Shown piece by piece: positions 1 through 13,249 of a DNA stretch of 64,000 bases; positions within the stretch are counted from its first letter, which is position 1; each line of letters opens with the position of its first letter. Under the pieces are notes generated by a model that was not told the DNA's origin, made no database searches, and saw only the letters and a list, made by a program, of their open reading frames with translations. The translations under genes and the position numbers were made by a program. The stretch is from Ceratotherium simum simum (taxonomy: Eukaryota; Chordata; Mammalia; Perissodactyla; Rhinocerotidae). The stretch is taken from positions 3,992,960 through 4,056,959 of the forward strand of contig NW_004454178.1 in NCBI RefSeq assembly GCF_000283155.1. The letters run 5' to 3'.

Positions 1-55
1 GTCCCATATGAGAAGACTTAAAACTAGAGTGTTTGACATTAAGTTCTCAGTTTCC

Positions 56-253
56 TTTTTTTTTTTTTTTTTTGAGGAAGATTGGCCCTGGGCTAACATC
101 TATGCCCATCTTCCTCTACTTTGTATATGGGACACTGCCACAGCATGGCTTGATGAGCAGTGTATAGGTCCGTGCCCGGGATCCGAACCCATGAACCCTG
201 GGCCACCAAAGCAGAGTGCATGAACTTAATCACTATGCCACCGGGCCGGCCCC
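56..253 (-). mobile_element. ERE-type tRNA-derived SINE
   Basis: On the plus strand the copy runs from an 18-T tract through gaggaagattggccctgggc to ccgggccggcccc, the reverse complement of the ERE head. It is sense relative to IKZF2. Flanks gtttccttt and gtttcttta may be a decayed target-site duplication. Confidence 0.9.
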
Positions 254-3200
254 TGTTGTTTCTTTAACAATATGGTCAAAGGTTAGCTCTATCTTGATCC
301 ATGCCAGACACTACTTTGGGACTTTATTTTCAAGAAATTTGAAGATGAAGAGAAAGCTATCTCTTCCTTACTAGCTTCTCTGACAGCACATAGTTTATAC
401 CTTAAAAAATGCCTATTTTTATGGCATTTTTGATTGCTTTAACATTCTATTAAAGGTGAATGTGCAATTCAAATCAGGGTGAGTCCTAATATTTTACTTT
501 ATAGGTATTTTCTCATAATAGTTAAAGGCATAACTGAACAAGACATAAACTAGAGTAAAAATAAAAGAGAAATTTTTAAGTGAGTTTGCAGCAATCAGTG
601 TACTATTTAACCAATGTGTTTTTAAAAATCTATATTAGAAACTAATGCAAGCATTGAATATTTCTGAGCTATTTTGATAAAAGATATAGTGCCTGGAATT
701 ATAGAGTCTTGAAAAATTAAAAGACAGTCCTTATATGAAAGAACTAAAAATGTACAATGAGGAAAAAGTTGTTGTTGTTTTAACAGATGGATATTTACAT
801 GGTACATCTGGTCTACTTGCTTTTTATAGGACAAAATAGCTTTAAACTGACAATTATACATAAAGAACAAATTTCTTAAGCTGAAAATTGTCAAACACTG
901 AATAGGTTACAAAGCAGCAGTGTAAAAATCAACATTCCTAGGTGTTTGGAAATAACTAGATATTTGTTAAGAATCATGTAGGCTAATTGACCGTAAATCA
1001 AAAGAAAACTTCACGACACTGGAAGGTTCCTCAAATAGCTATCACTTCAGGGTTATGTGATACACATATATAACAAACTAATTTTACAAAGTATTTATTT
1101 TTAGGTCATATATCCAAATAAAGAATTATATACTAAATACTGGTTTAATTGAAAGCTAAGGTTTTTCTTAGAATTTTATAGCAGGTCTTTTTGAAAACAC
1201 AAAGTAATCCTTATTTTCTTAAAATGAGATGAACAAAAAACATCCAACAATTCCTGCAGTAATCTGTTTACTCAAGGATATTTTATTTATGTATCTTTGA
1301 ACAATACCTTAGTGTTACAAGTCACAAGCATCTTAAAAATATGTTAGTAGTAAGGAATATTGGGCTTTTTTAGAATACAAGAGATAATGAATAAATTTCC
1401 TTGGGACAATAGGATTTTTCGTTTTCAAATTTTTTTTTTATTCCATTTTTAAGCAATAAATAATTTTTTGTAAGAATCTAAATCCAGTACAATTCCATTG
1501 ACCAAACTGAATTTTAGATACAGCATAAAATCATTTGAGACTGTATCGCATTCTGACTTTTTTCTCTTTAAGATTTATACAAAGGAATTTATAAAATGCA
1601 TAACTATTATGCATTTCCGTATACTAAAAATATGTACTCTTCTGTTTTAAATATTTAATTTGGGCATTAGAGTATGTGAGAAATATACCGGAAATGCTAA
1701 TTAGAAAAAAAAATGCAATTCTAGTTCCTCTTAGATTTAAAAAATAACAAGTATGCTAAGTATTACTTTGATTAATAGGGGTCCAGGGCTTAATTGAAAC
1801 ACTATTTCCCCAGTGTACTGGGCATAATAAAGACAATTAAAAGGAGTAATATGTAACATACAAAACACACTAATCAAATTTCAAGGAATGAAAAGACTAC
1901 AACCACTTGTTAATCTAAAAATCTAAGAGACAAAACTGATAAAAATCATTTTTGTAGCAGAAACACAGATTCATCATTAAAAATTCACATAAATACTATG
2001 TTATAAATTTATAAAAAGCAAATTAGATGATTTGTGCAGTAAATCTTCAGAGTGTAAAATATAAACCAGTATCTTTTATTCTCCTACAACTTTATATGAT
2101 ACTTTCTAATTTTTTATTTCTCTCTCCTTTCCCTCTCCTCCCACTCCGTTTTAAAATGTCATTTAAATTTCACACAGAAAAATATCTGTTTTTTTTCTGT
2201 CTCAGCCATTTATTTTGTTTTGAGGGCTACAATTGCTAGATATGTTTAAATTTAGTCAATATATTATAATAAAATAAAGCAACTCTAACGAAATATCCAG
2301 CACCAAGACAAATAAAATAGCTTTAAATAGCCCATCATAAATGAAAATATTTAAAAAAAAACAAAAAAAAGGTCAAACTGTGATTATGGTACTAACAAAA
2401 TTTAGATTGTATCATTTCACTTATTTTTCCTGACAATATTTCCCGGACAATATTTCCGAAACAGTATATAGCACTGCCATAACCAAAGTAAGAAAGGTTA
2501 TGATTTCTTCCATTATTATCAAAAGGAATGGGAACTAAAATATACAAGTTGCTGACAGGAATTATCTGCTACTGAAAACAGATTATCATATTAATCTGAT
2601 ATTTGTAGAATAAAATTATACTGTTCACAAATCATTGTTAGAAAACAAACTTTTCCATGGCATATACTAGTAAACACTATCAAAGTATTTTTGCTCTTTA
2701 AGGAGCTCTGATTTATTAACTATTTGTAAAATTGGGCATCCTTTCAAAATTTAAAAATGTTATCAATGACTGTAATCAAAATTTAAAATACACAATCAAA
2801 TCAAATAATCAGGGTTTTTGTCCAGTTAAACCCATTTTCTATTCCTGTGCGAAAAATATTACTCAGGTACTATTTAGGAAAAGTGAGGGAGAGAAAATTC
2901 AATATTATTTCACACTTCTCCTGCTGTTGTTTGGCAAGACAGAGGGAGCTTTTTCAAAAGTATTTACTAAGACATAATGTATTTTAAGTGAACAAACTAT
3001 GTCTGGAACCGGAAATGCGAAATCAGAAACCTTGATGTAGGGGGTCTACATCAGGGATATGTCTTAGATTTAGGTTAGCAGACAGTAGCAGAGAAGTAAT
3101 ATTGGTCCTGTGAAGATCATCTGAAAACCCTGAGACCCATTCCATTTCATGCAAATCTATTTTAAAATTTAAAACAAACTAGAGCACACTATATAAAAAA

Positions 3201-3315
3201 AAAAGTGGTCAGTGGGGACTACTTTTTTATTCTTTAAGGTTTGGTCACAGTGAGTGATCAGCAGCAAATTCCAGGGAGAAAAGATAATATATTGTATTTA
3301 GCATCATATAATCTT
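254..3315. other. AT-rich intronic DNA, nothing recognised
   Basis: Long A- and T-rich stretch with short homopolymer runs. The small ORFs here are low-complexity and read as chance. Confidence 0.6.
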
Positions 3316-3319
3316 AGCA

Positions 3320-3440
3320 AATAGGGAGATTTAAAGATCAAATTAAGTGACTTGACAAATTCACATAGCTAATGCGCCATGAGCCCATTCTAAAACCCAG
3401 ATGTCTTGACCTCCTGACTTCCAGAGAGTACTCTTTTTTT
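3320..3440 (-). repeat. MIR-like fragment
   Basis: Reads as the reverse complement of MIR: a tgacttgacaaattcacatag stretch followed by a decayed cccagatgtc...cctgact box. Confidence 0.5.
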
Positions 3441-3504
3441 TCTTTGTCATTTTGAGTTAACTTAATAGGGTTAAAGTTTTATAGAATAAACTTATGGGGC
3501 TTTA

Positions 3505-3635
3505 TCATTTATCCCATAGCATAGAGTACAGATTCTGGAGTTTGACTGCCTCGGTTTGAATTCAGGCCCTGCTTGTGTGACCTCTCTGTGCCTCAGTCTC
3601 CTCACTTGTAAAATAGGAGTAATACTAGCGAGAAG
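3505..3635 (+). repeat. MIR SINE fragment
   Basis: The MIR core is readable in order: agattctggagtttgactgc, then ggtttgaattc, then gtgtgacctctctgtgcctc and cctcacttgtaaaatagg. Confidence 0.75.
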
Positions 3636-3771
3636 CTCTCTTGACTGACTGTCTCTCCATTCTCTTCTAAAAACACACTGGTGGGAGACCTGCAACACTG
3701 AATTCCTGGCGTTCATAGGCCCCGCTTTGGTATGCCCACACAAACACTTTCCGCAGCTGAGTTGGATAGTC

Positions 3772-3798
3772 TCTAATATGTCTAATATGTCTAATATG
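3772..3798. repeat. Short tandem repeat, 9-bp unit x3
   Basis: Three perfect copies of tctaatatg in a row, followed by a degenerate partial copy. Confidence 0.9.
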
Positions 3799-3799
3799 T

Positions 3800-4945
3800 C
3801 TCTAAATAGTCCCGTTATGATTCTAGCCAAACCTATTTATGCCAGCTGTGTTATTATAATTACGGAAATTATCCAAATATCCATATTCCAATGAAATAAG
3901 TACAAAAAGAAAGTTGTTTCTATAAAAACTAATTTTACCACTTCGGAAAGATTCAATAAATGTGAGTCGATTTTAAAAATGCTAAGGAACTGGAAGCGGG
4001 CAAAGACAATCATAAAAATTAGTGCGAAAAGTCTTAAAAGTTTAATAGAAGTCTGATTGCTTCATAAGGGTCTAAATTCTTAAGGAAACTGAAAATGGAA
4101 TTAGATCTGATGCATTATGAGTGTGATATTAGGCCAGAAAAGTTACCTGGAATTCTAAAACCAATTCCTCAGTGGAAGAAAAGGGGCTGGGCTTATATCT
4201 AAAGATAAATGATTAAATATATATTTTATATTTACATTTGTTAATGTAAAGATCTTTTTTTCATTAAAAGAATATCTATCCCATGTTACTAGACTTAAAA
4301 ACTACCAAGTTTTGCTCATGTCAGATAAAAGGGCTTTAATTAAAGAAATAATCCACGGGAAGTGCCTAGTACAGTGCCTAGTGTCTAGGGAGAGCTCAAG
4401 AAATGCTGGATATTATCTGTAAATAAACCCAACTATTGAGACTATGCAATCAAATCCTAGACACTACCTGGTGTCCTCTAAAATATGCAAGTAGAGTTCT
4501 AAATATAAAATTTCAGCTTGTATGGGATCATATACAGTTAAAAAAAAAAGCTAGCATTCATTGAATTTATACTGTATTCGAGACATTTTTTGAAGTGTTT
4601 TTTCATTTCTTAAACCGATACATTTCTGCGAGATTTTTATATATATATAAGTGCACATCAATGCTGGGCTCATTATTACCAACCTACTAGATGGGAAACT
4701 TTCAAATCTAAAAGACAGAAAGCAGAAATGTAGTATTAATACTATAGAACACAATAACTAACTAAATAAAAGAAAACTATGGACAGTCATTACCCAAAGC
4801 CTGATTGGGGGGGTGGAGGGAAGCAAAATACCTTGTACTTATAGTAACATCCATAGAAAACAGAAATTAGAATTAAAATCATTAAATTACACTTAATACC
4901 CTATACTAGTAATTTTAAGTTCTAGTTCTTAAATTTTAGTCAATC
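3800..4945. other. Intronic DNA with weak MIR/L2-like traces
   Basis: At 4548-4720 the order of boxes (gctagcattcattgaattta to gatgggaaact) suggests a decayed minus-strand MIR. About 4365-4440 looks like the 3' end of an MIR or L2. Nothing else recognised. Confidence 0.4.
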
Positions 4946-5405
4946 TGTGGCATAGTCTCTATTTTGCCTCCACAGCCATTTCCACCCTTCTTTGCTCTGC
5001 TCCTGCAGAAAGTTAATTTCTATTGGCTTCATCAATAGCTCCTTTGTCCTCCGGCTTCTGGTTTGGTTCAGTTAATGGGAGACTAGAGGGCGCACAGAGT
5101 GAGGTCAAGGTGTATATTCCTCAGTCACAGGTTAGCAGGGATTCATTCCTCTAGAGAAAGTCAGTGTTCAAGACCATCTCCTACCTCTCTTAATTCTAGT
5201 GACCTCTAGATCCTCTTGCCCCTTCAGACATAGAGCTGCCAATGGCTTCCTGCTATTGCTAGCCTCAGAGTGCTTCAACCATCCTTTGTTGGTTTCCTTT
5301 ATGCCTAACCATTCTCTTGTAAATATTAGTCCTTTCATGAATGTCTCCAAATTTCCCCCATTTGAGTGTCTCATTGCTTTCCCATCAGGGCCTTGACTGA
5401 TAGTT
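4946..5405 (+). mobile_element. Probable 5' LTR of an ERVL-type provirus
   Basis: This segment starts with TG, contains regulatory-looking CT-rich blocks, and ends near cttgactgata. A primer-binding-site-like tggtagcaggagtgctg follows at 5408. Its position just before sequence that leads into retroviral pol is the main argument. The boundaries and subfamily are uncertain. Confidence 0.5.
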
Positions 5406-7444
5406 ATTGGTAGCAGGAGTGCTGCAACGCCTCAGGCGGCCAAAATGTCATTCTGGCATCGAGCTGCTCGTGTTTGAAGAGAACAGGATGGCCTCCTTAT
5501 CAGGGAGCTAACGGAATACTGGTAATTCTAGACATGTGCTGGCAACATGATGACTCAGATTATCACAGGTGGTAGCATGGAATGAAGTGCAGATGCAAGG
5601 CAAGGTGTAGGAGTTGTGGCCTTTACATGCCAAAGTGACAATGGCAGTGTCTAGTGTGAAGACTGTAGTGTGACATGGCCCTAAGGATTACACAAAGAAG
5701 AAAGGACAAATTGAAGGCCTTGAATGCTCAAGTCAGAACAGAGGTGAAATATCAAAGTTTTCTGTCAGCTTTAAAAGAGCATTTACTTAAGCCTCGGGGC
5801 AAATAAGGCTGAAGATCAACTTCGGAATCTGACTCAAAGGGTTATGGAATTGCTATACTAAATAAAACCGGCAAAACCAATACCACTAGGTCTTGGTGAT
5901 GGGGTAATGATGGGGAACGGCTGAAACATGGGATGGAACTATCTGATCAAATACTGAAGCTCAGAATGTTGAACTGCCAAACACTCCTGAACCATCCTTG
6001 CCGGAAGACGTAGTCCCCCCTCACTGCCCACCTTTCCATCTATGGAAACAAATGTCCCTATAAATCATCATTCCCATATAATAAGAAGACTTTCAATGGC
6101 TTCCGATGAAGCAAGAATCCAATCAGAGAATGGCACTTCTTTTCAGGACTCACTCCTCTTACTTCTTATTGCCCCCAGGCTCATAACAAGTTAGATCCTA
6201 ATATAGTCAAAATCGAGGCCTGATCCAGGAGGTGACAGCCTCTACGCTGAAAGAATTGCAAAACTTTGCCAATTTGTATCAGCAGGAGTCTAGATAGCAT
6301 GTAAGGGAACGGACAGATTCTAAGGGTTTTACCAAGAAGATGAACTTTATTAAAATGCTAGATTGGGCCAAATGTATCAGTATATGTGCATTCACCTGGG
6401 ATTTGGGATTTAATATCTCGCCTTGAGCAGGTGGGAGTGACTGGTTAATTGAAACCTTGATTCAGTGATGGCTTAAATAGTAAAAAGTTGAAACGCCAGA
6501 ATTTTCCTGGCATAGCAAAGTGGAAGAATTCCAGAAGCTCAAGTGAGTAAGAATATTGAAAATGCTCTGTTATGAATCCCGCTGGTCAGCCCTCCTCTAA
6601 TCTTATCCGTGGAAGGGCATGTGGGACACTCCCTTCACCGAAGAATTACACTGGTGAGGAAAGACCCAGAATGATGGAAAAGCTTTATGGCAACTGTCTT
6701 CTCTAGGCTGGAGAGAACAATTAGGCACCCCGATTTATGTGATCCCAGAGTGGCAGAGGCTATGTAGTGGAAATTAATTTCAGGAAGGCGCGATTACCTT
6801 AACAAGCCATAGAGACAGGGCGATAATCAGTGTTTTGTGCCACGGGGTTCTATAGCAATGGCTAATTGATTATGGAGTCCCCAAGAATGAAACAGATGGT
6901 TAGACTACCAAGATGTTAACTGACTGACATTCACAGAAAAGTCTAGGTCTTGTGGGCAAAAACCCAACTTGAGTCACCATGGTAAGATTCATGATCTCTT
7001 ACTCAGTGCCTAGATAAGCACTAAGCCTATTCACAACAACCAGGGTCATAAAGTTTGAGGTGGAGACTGAGTCCCTTTCCGGAAGGGCCCTGAAACCTAG
7101 CCACAGATGCATGCTATGAATCTTCCTCTAAGTCATTCCAGAATCACCTGTGGACATTTATGATGATGACTGTGCATTGGGAAAAGGAAAATACCAAGTC
7201 CTCCCACAGGTTATTAGACAGTTCTGTTAGATTAGCTCTGAATTGACGTTAATCTCTGGAACCGAAATTGCCACTGGGGCCCACAGTCAAAGTGGGGGCT
7301 TGTGGAGGTCAAGATATATATATATGGCGACTTTACCCAAGTCCATCTTACAGTACCATGGGAACAAATAAATTTAGTAATGGGAAGAATCCTTACATTG
7401 GCTCCCTGACCCATGGAGGGAGAGCTCTTATAAAAAGCCAAGAA

Positions 7445-7637
7445 CAATGCTGTCCAATGCAAATATGAGTCACATGTGTAATTTTAAATTTTCTAGTAGC
7501 CACATTTAAAAGAGGTAGAATTAATTTTAATAACGTATTTTAATTAATCAAAAATATCATTTCAACATGTGGCTCGAGCTATATTTAGGTGCTTAATAGC
7601 CACATGCAGCTAGTGGCTACCATATTGGAGATTGCAG
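7445..7637 (+). mobile_element. hAT-Charlie MITE, MER3-like type
   Basis: Starts caatgctgtccaatgcaaat and contains attttctagtagccacat and gctagtggctaccatattgg, the familiar boxes of a Charlie-type MITE. It lies inside the ERVL internal region and so inserted after it. The expected 8-bp target duplication is poorly preserved (gccaagaa and ccgtagaa). Confidence 0.75.
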
Positions 7638-7689
7638 CCGTAGAACTAAAACTGAAAGACATTGGGGTGGTGATTCCTACTACGTACCC

Positions 7690-7870
7690 ATTTGTACTCT
7701 TTGTTAGGCTAATGCAAGACCTGGATGGTTCTGTGGATGAAAACAGACTTAATCACATCATAAAGCCAACTGCAGATGCAGTTCTAGCTGTAGTATCTTC
7801 ACTGCTGCATATTAACATAGCCCCTGACACCAGGTATGGAGTTATTGACTTAACAATTTCTTTTTAAAAT
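7690..7870 (+). pseudogene. ERVL pol remnant, reverse transcriptase palm region
   Basis: This stretch resembles the conserved block of retroviral reverse transcriptase that leads into the first catalytic Asp region. The frame opens inside the neighbouring hAT sequence and closes in a T-rich run, so the ORF as read is a chance fusion. Inactive. Confidence 0.65.
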
Positions 7871-9420
7871 AATTCCTTATCAACAGAGATAATCAGAAGC
7901 AGTGTGCCTTTACACTGCAGGGACAGCATACTTTCACTATCTTACCTTAAGGCTAGGTCAACTCTCCTCTCTGTCACAATATAGTTCAAAGAAATCTCGT
8001 TCATCTTGACATCCCACAGAATCAAGCTGGAACATTACATTCATGGAATTACACTGATTGGACGTGCCAAGCAGGAAGCAGTAAACACCTAAGATGCCTC
8101 AGTAAGATATACAATAGAGCACAGGAGGTAATCTCCATGAAAAGTTCAGAGACTTGCAGCATTGGTGAAATTTTATGGGCCTAGTGATCTGAGTTCAGAG
8201 GGGACTGGGGCAAGACATGGATCTGCAGCACACCTCTGCTGTGTTGAAAGCTCTCTATAGCTTTGGCTCTAAGATCCAGCCATGCAATGACTTTGGGAAA
8301 TGCTGTACGACATCTCTGCCAACAAAAGCGTCAGAGTGCAGATCCCTAATGGTTTTGGAGTAAAGACATGTGATCTTCTACCAATAGCTACTCTCTATTT
8401 GAAAAGCAGCTCCTAACTTGCTATTGGACTCTGGTTAAGATTGAGTACTGGGCCATGGGACTCCAAATAACTCTGTGGCCCAAACTAAGCAAAATGAACT
8501 AGGTGTTATCTGATTCAAAATATATAAAATAAGATGTGCACAAGAGCACTGCATTGTTAAATAAAACTTGGACCATGCAGGTTTGGGAAGCCCAAGTATA
8601 CTTCATGAGCTAGGTGTCATGAGCTAGGTAAGCTGATACCTGCTTCACACTCTCTCCTTCAACCCACATCTATAGCCTCATGGGGTGTTCTCCATGACCA
8701 ATTAATGGAGAATGAAATCATGTACACTTAGTTTATAAATGGATTGCATGATATTTGGTACCAGCTGTGATTACTATGTTACAGGCCCGCTGAAGAGGGC
8801 TGGCCCTGAAATATAGTAGTGAAAGGATATACCTCTAGCAGACAGATTTTCAGATTGTATACTTTGCATGGAAGGAGAGATAGCTGAGGTAATGATACAT
8901 GGCACAGCCATATAGTCAAGGACTTGGAAGAACAAGACTAGAAGATTGGTGACAGAAGGTCTGGGGGACAGTTACATGGATGAACCTGTCAGAATTGGTA
9001 CAAACTGTGACAATATGGTGTCCTATGTCAATGCCCTCTAGAGGGCATCCACTATGGAGAAGGATCTTAGTAATCTGGATAGATTATCTGATGGAAGACC
9101 CAAACCAGTCAGACAATCTACTTTATGAATGTCAGTCAGATTCTTTTCCTAGCTACCCCGGTGCTTGCTCCATGTACAAAGTGACACTGGGAGCAGGGAT
9201 GGAAACTATGTATGGATTCAACAACATAGACTGCTCCCTCTCTATGACTGATTTAACTACCCCCACTGCTGAGTTCACAACTTTCCAATGCTGAGACTCC
9301 AATATGGCACCAGTGATTCCCCAGGGGAATCACCCAGTCAATTGGTGGCAGGCAGGTTATATTGGACTCCTTCCAACATGAAGGAGGCAAAAATTTATCC
9401 TAATAGAAATTAATACTTCT

Positions 9421-9460
9421 TCAGGATATAGATTTATAGATATTCAGGATATAGATTTAT
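9421..9460. repeat. Local 23-bp-period direct duplication
   Basis: tcaggatatagatttat occurs at 9421-9437 and again at 9444-9460, a small duplication within the ERVL remnant. Confidence 0.85.
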
Positions 9461-9509
9461 CTCCCTTTCCTTCAATACTTTTGCAAGCTTCTCTCTGCAT
9501 GGATTTAAC

Positions 9510-9690
9510 AGAATGCCTCACCGATTAACATGGTGTTCCTTACAATATTGCCTTCAACCAGGACATTCATTTTATGGCAAAGGAAATACAGCAATGAGCT
9601 CAAACCTACAGATTTCACTGATCATACCTCATGCCCCATCATCCAGAATCAACTGGCTAAATGGAGTGGTAAATGACCTACCAGTGGAGT
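9510..9690 (+). pseudogene. ERVL pol remnant, integrase core region
   Basis: One forward frame carries stops but still resembles the ERVL integrase core. The longer open frame over the same bases is out of register. Inactive. Confidence 0.65.
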
Positions 9691-10540
9691 GGGTCATGTA
9701 TGGTTGCAAGCTGGGAGAAGTTTGGGTGTGTTCTACAGGACATGATAGATGCCTAAAGCCTTCTCCTCCATAGCTGGAATGCATGAGTCTAAGAAGACAG
9801 AGGCTAAGGTAGGACTGGCCACAACACAAATCAATCAAATAACTTATTTAAAAGATTTTTACTTCCTGCGCTGAAATCTTGGGATTAACGATTTCGGAGA
9901 TCTCAGTGCCCAAGGGAAGAACGTTTCCACCACAGATCAGAGTGCTGGTACTGTTGTATTGGAAGCTGAGACTCTTCTCTGGCTATTCAGGGTCTCTCAA
10001 GCTGCTCAACTAACAGGGAGAGAAGGGGGCTATTGGTTGATAACTTTTCCAGATTACCAAATGATTTGGGGTTGTTGCTTTATGATGCGACACGGACAAC
10101 TATGTTTGGAATTCAGGAGATTCACTGGGGCACCTCCTAAAAAAACTTGCCCAATAATCCTGGTTACTGAAAAACTGCAGTAATCCAAGGAAGGCAGAAC
10201 CACCAAATACTCCGAACTTCTAGGAATTAATGTTTGGATCACCCATCAGATAAAGAACCCTGTCAGCCCAAGTGCTAAAAAGAGGAGATGATGAAATAGG
10301 TAGTGGCAGAAGAAAGCTATAATGATCCATTTGAGCTTTCTGACCAATTAGAGAAGCATGGACTTGAGCAGTTATGTTTTATGTTCTATCTATTATGAAA
10401 AACACTGGTGAAGCCTAACATTTTAGATTCCAGTTGGAAGTATGACTGAATTGATATCACCTTTTGATGGCGCAGTAGTTGGAAGACACCCCTCTCTCCC
10501 TCTCATCGCCCCATTAAACTGCCTTTAATTAGCCAGTCTG

Positions 10541-12659
<2,119 letters not shown>

Positions 12660-12879
12660 TCAAGCAGGCCATGTGCAAGTGACTAATTTGCTGTACACTG
12701 TTCACTAGCGTCAGTTCTCTGTGCTAAGAATGTTCAACTCCCTCCTAAGTCTTCTAAATCTTTATCTTCCTAGAATTTGCTTTGCTAATAGCAAAGTCTC
12801 AAGCTTTAGGTCAAGTGTCGTTTCCTCTCTTCCTATAAATTTTACAGGAATCCTGTCATTGACTTAAAAGAATAACAAT

Positions 12880-13080
12880 AATAGCATTGACCACTGGTTA
12901 CAGAACGAGTTGCCATCGCGTTACTGACTTGACGGTATTTCAATCCTCCTAATGACATTACTAACTGGGTAAATAATTTCAATTTACAAATGAGGAAATG
13001 GAAGTTCAAGTATCAAAGTATCTGATTCAAGTTTGACTACAAAATCTTGCTCTCTTTATTGTACCATGCGACCTCTTTAA
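12880..13080 (-). repeat. MIR SINE fragment
   Basis: Reverse-complement MIR signature: aatttacaaatgaggaaatgg, a ttcaa...tctgattcaagt block and upstream cctcctaatgacatt. Confidence 0.6.
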
Positions 13081-13089
13081 AAATCACAG

Positions 13090-13245
13090 AAAACTTGAGT
13101 TGGAGTTAGAAGAGACCTTTAGTCTCTCTCATTTAGCTGATAATTTCCTCATCAGGGGGTCAAAGAGGTTCAATAAATTAAATAGGTTACAAAGCTCATT
13201 ACCAAAAAGTCTCCAAATATAGCCCAAGTGTCTCGATTCTCCTAG
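13090..13245 (-). repeat. Ancient interspersed repeat, family unclear
   Basis: The order agttggagttagaagagacc, then a degenerate tttcctcatc block, then a decayed pair of boxes is shared by several old MIR-like repeats. Confidence 0.35.
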
Positions 13246-13249
13246 TCAC

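Larger units (their letters stand above)
5406..10540 (+). mobile_element. Decayed ERVL-type endogenous retrovirus, internal region
   Basis: An old class III (ERVL-like) provirus lies antisense to IKZF2. About 7690-7870 resembles the start of the reverse transcriptase palm domain. Similarity appears to continue past 7870 in shifted frames. About 9520-9680 resembles the catalytic core of an ERVL integrase. All coding stretches are broken by stops and frame changes, so no functional protein is expected. The part before 7440 should correspond to gag and protease by position, but I could not confirm this. No 3' LTR was found, so the 3' end near 10540 is approximate. A hAT element is inserted at 7445-7637. 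Neutral decay and the shared mammalian family suggest an insertion older than the ERE SINEs. Confidence 0.7.

Noticed and set aside
7589..7867. 92-codon ORF read as a possible gene
   Set aside because: Its start is in a hAT element and the rest is ERVL reverse transcriptase remnant, so it is a chance fusion of two old repeats.
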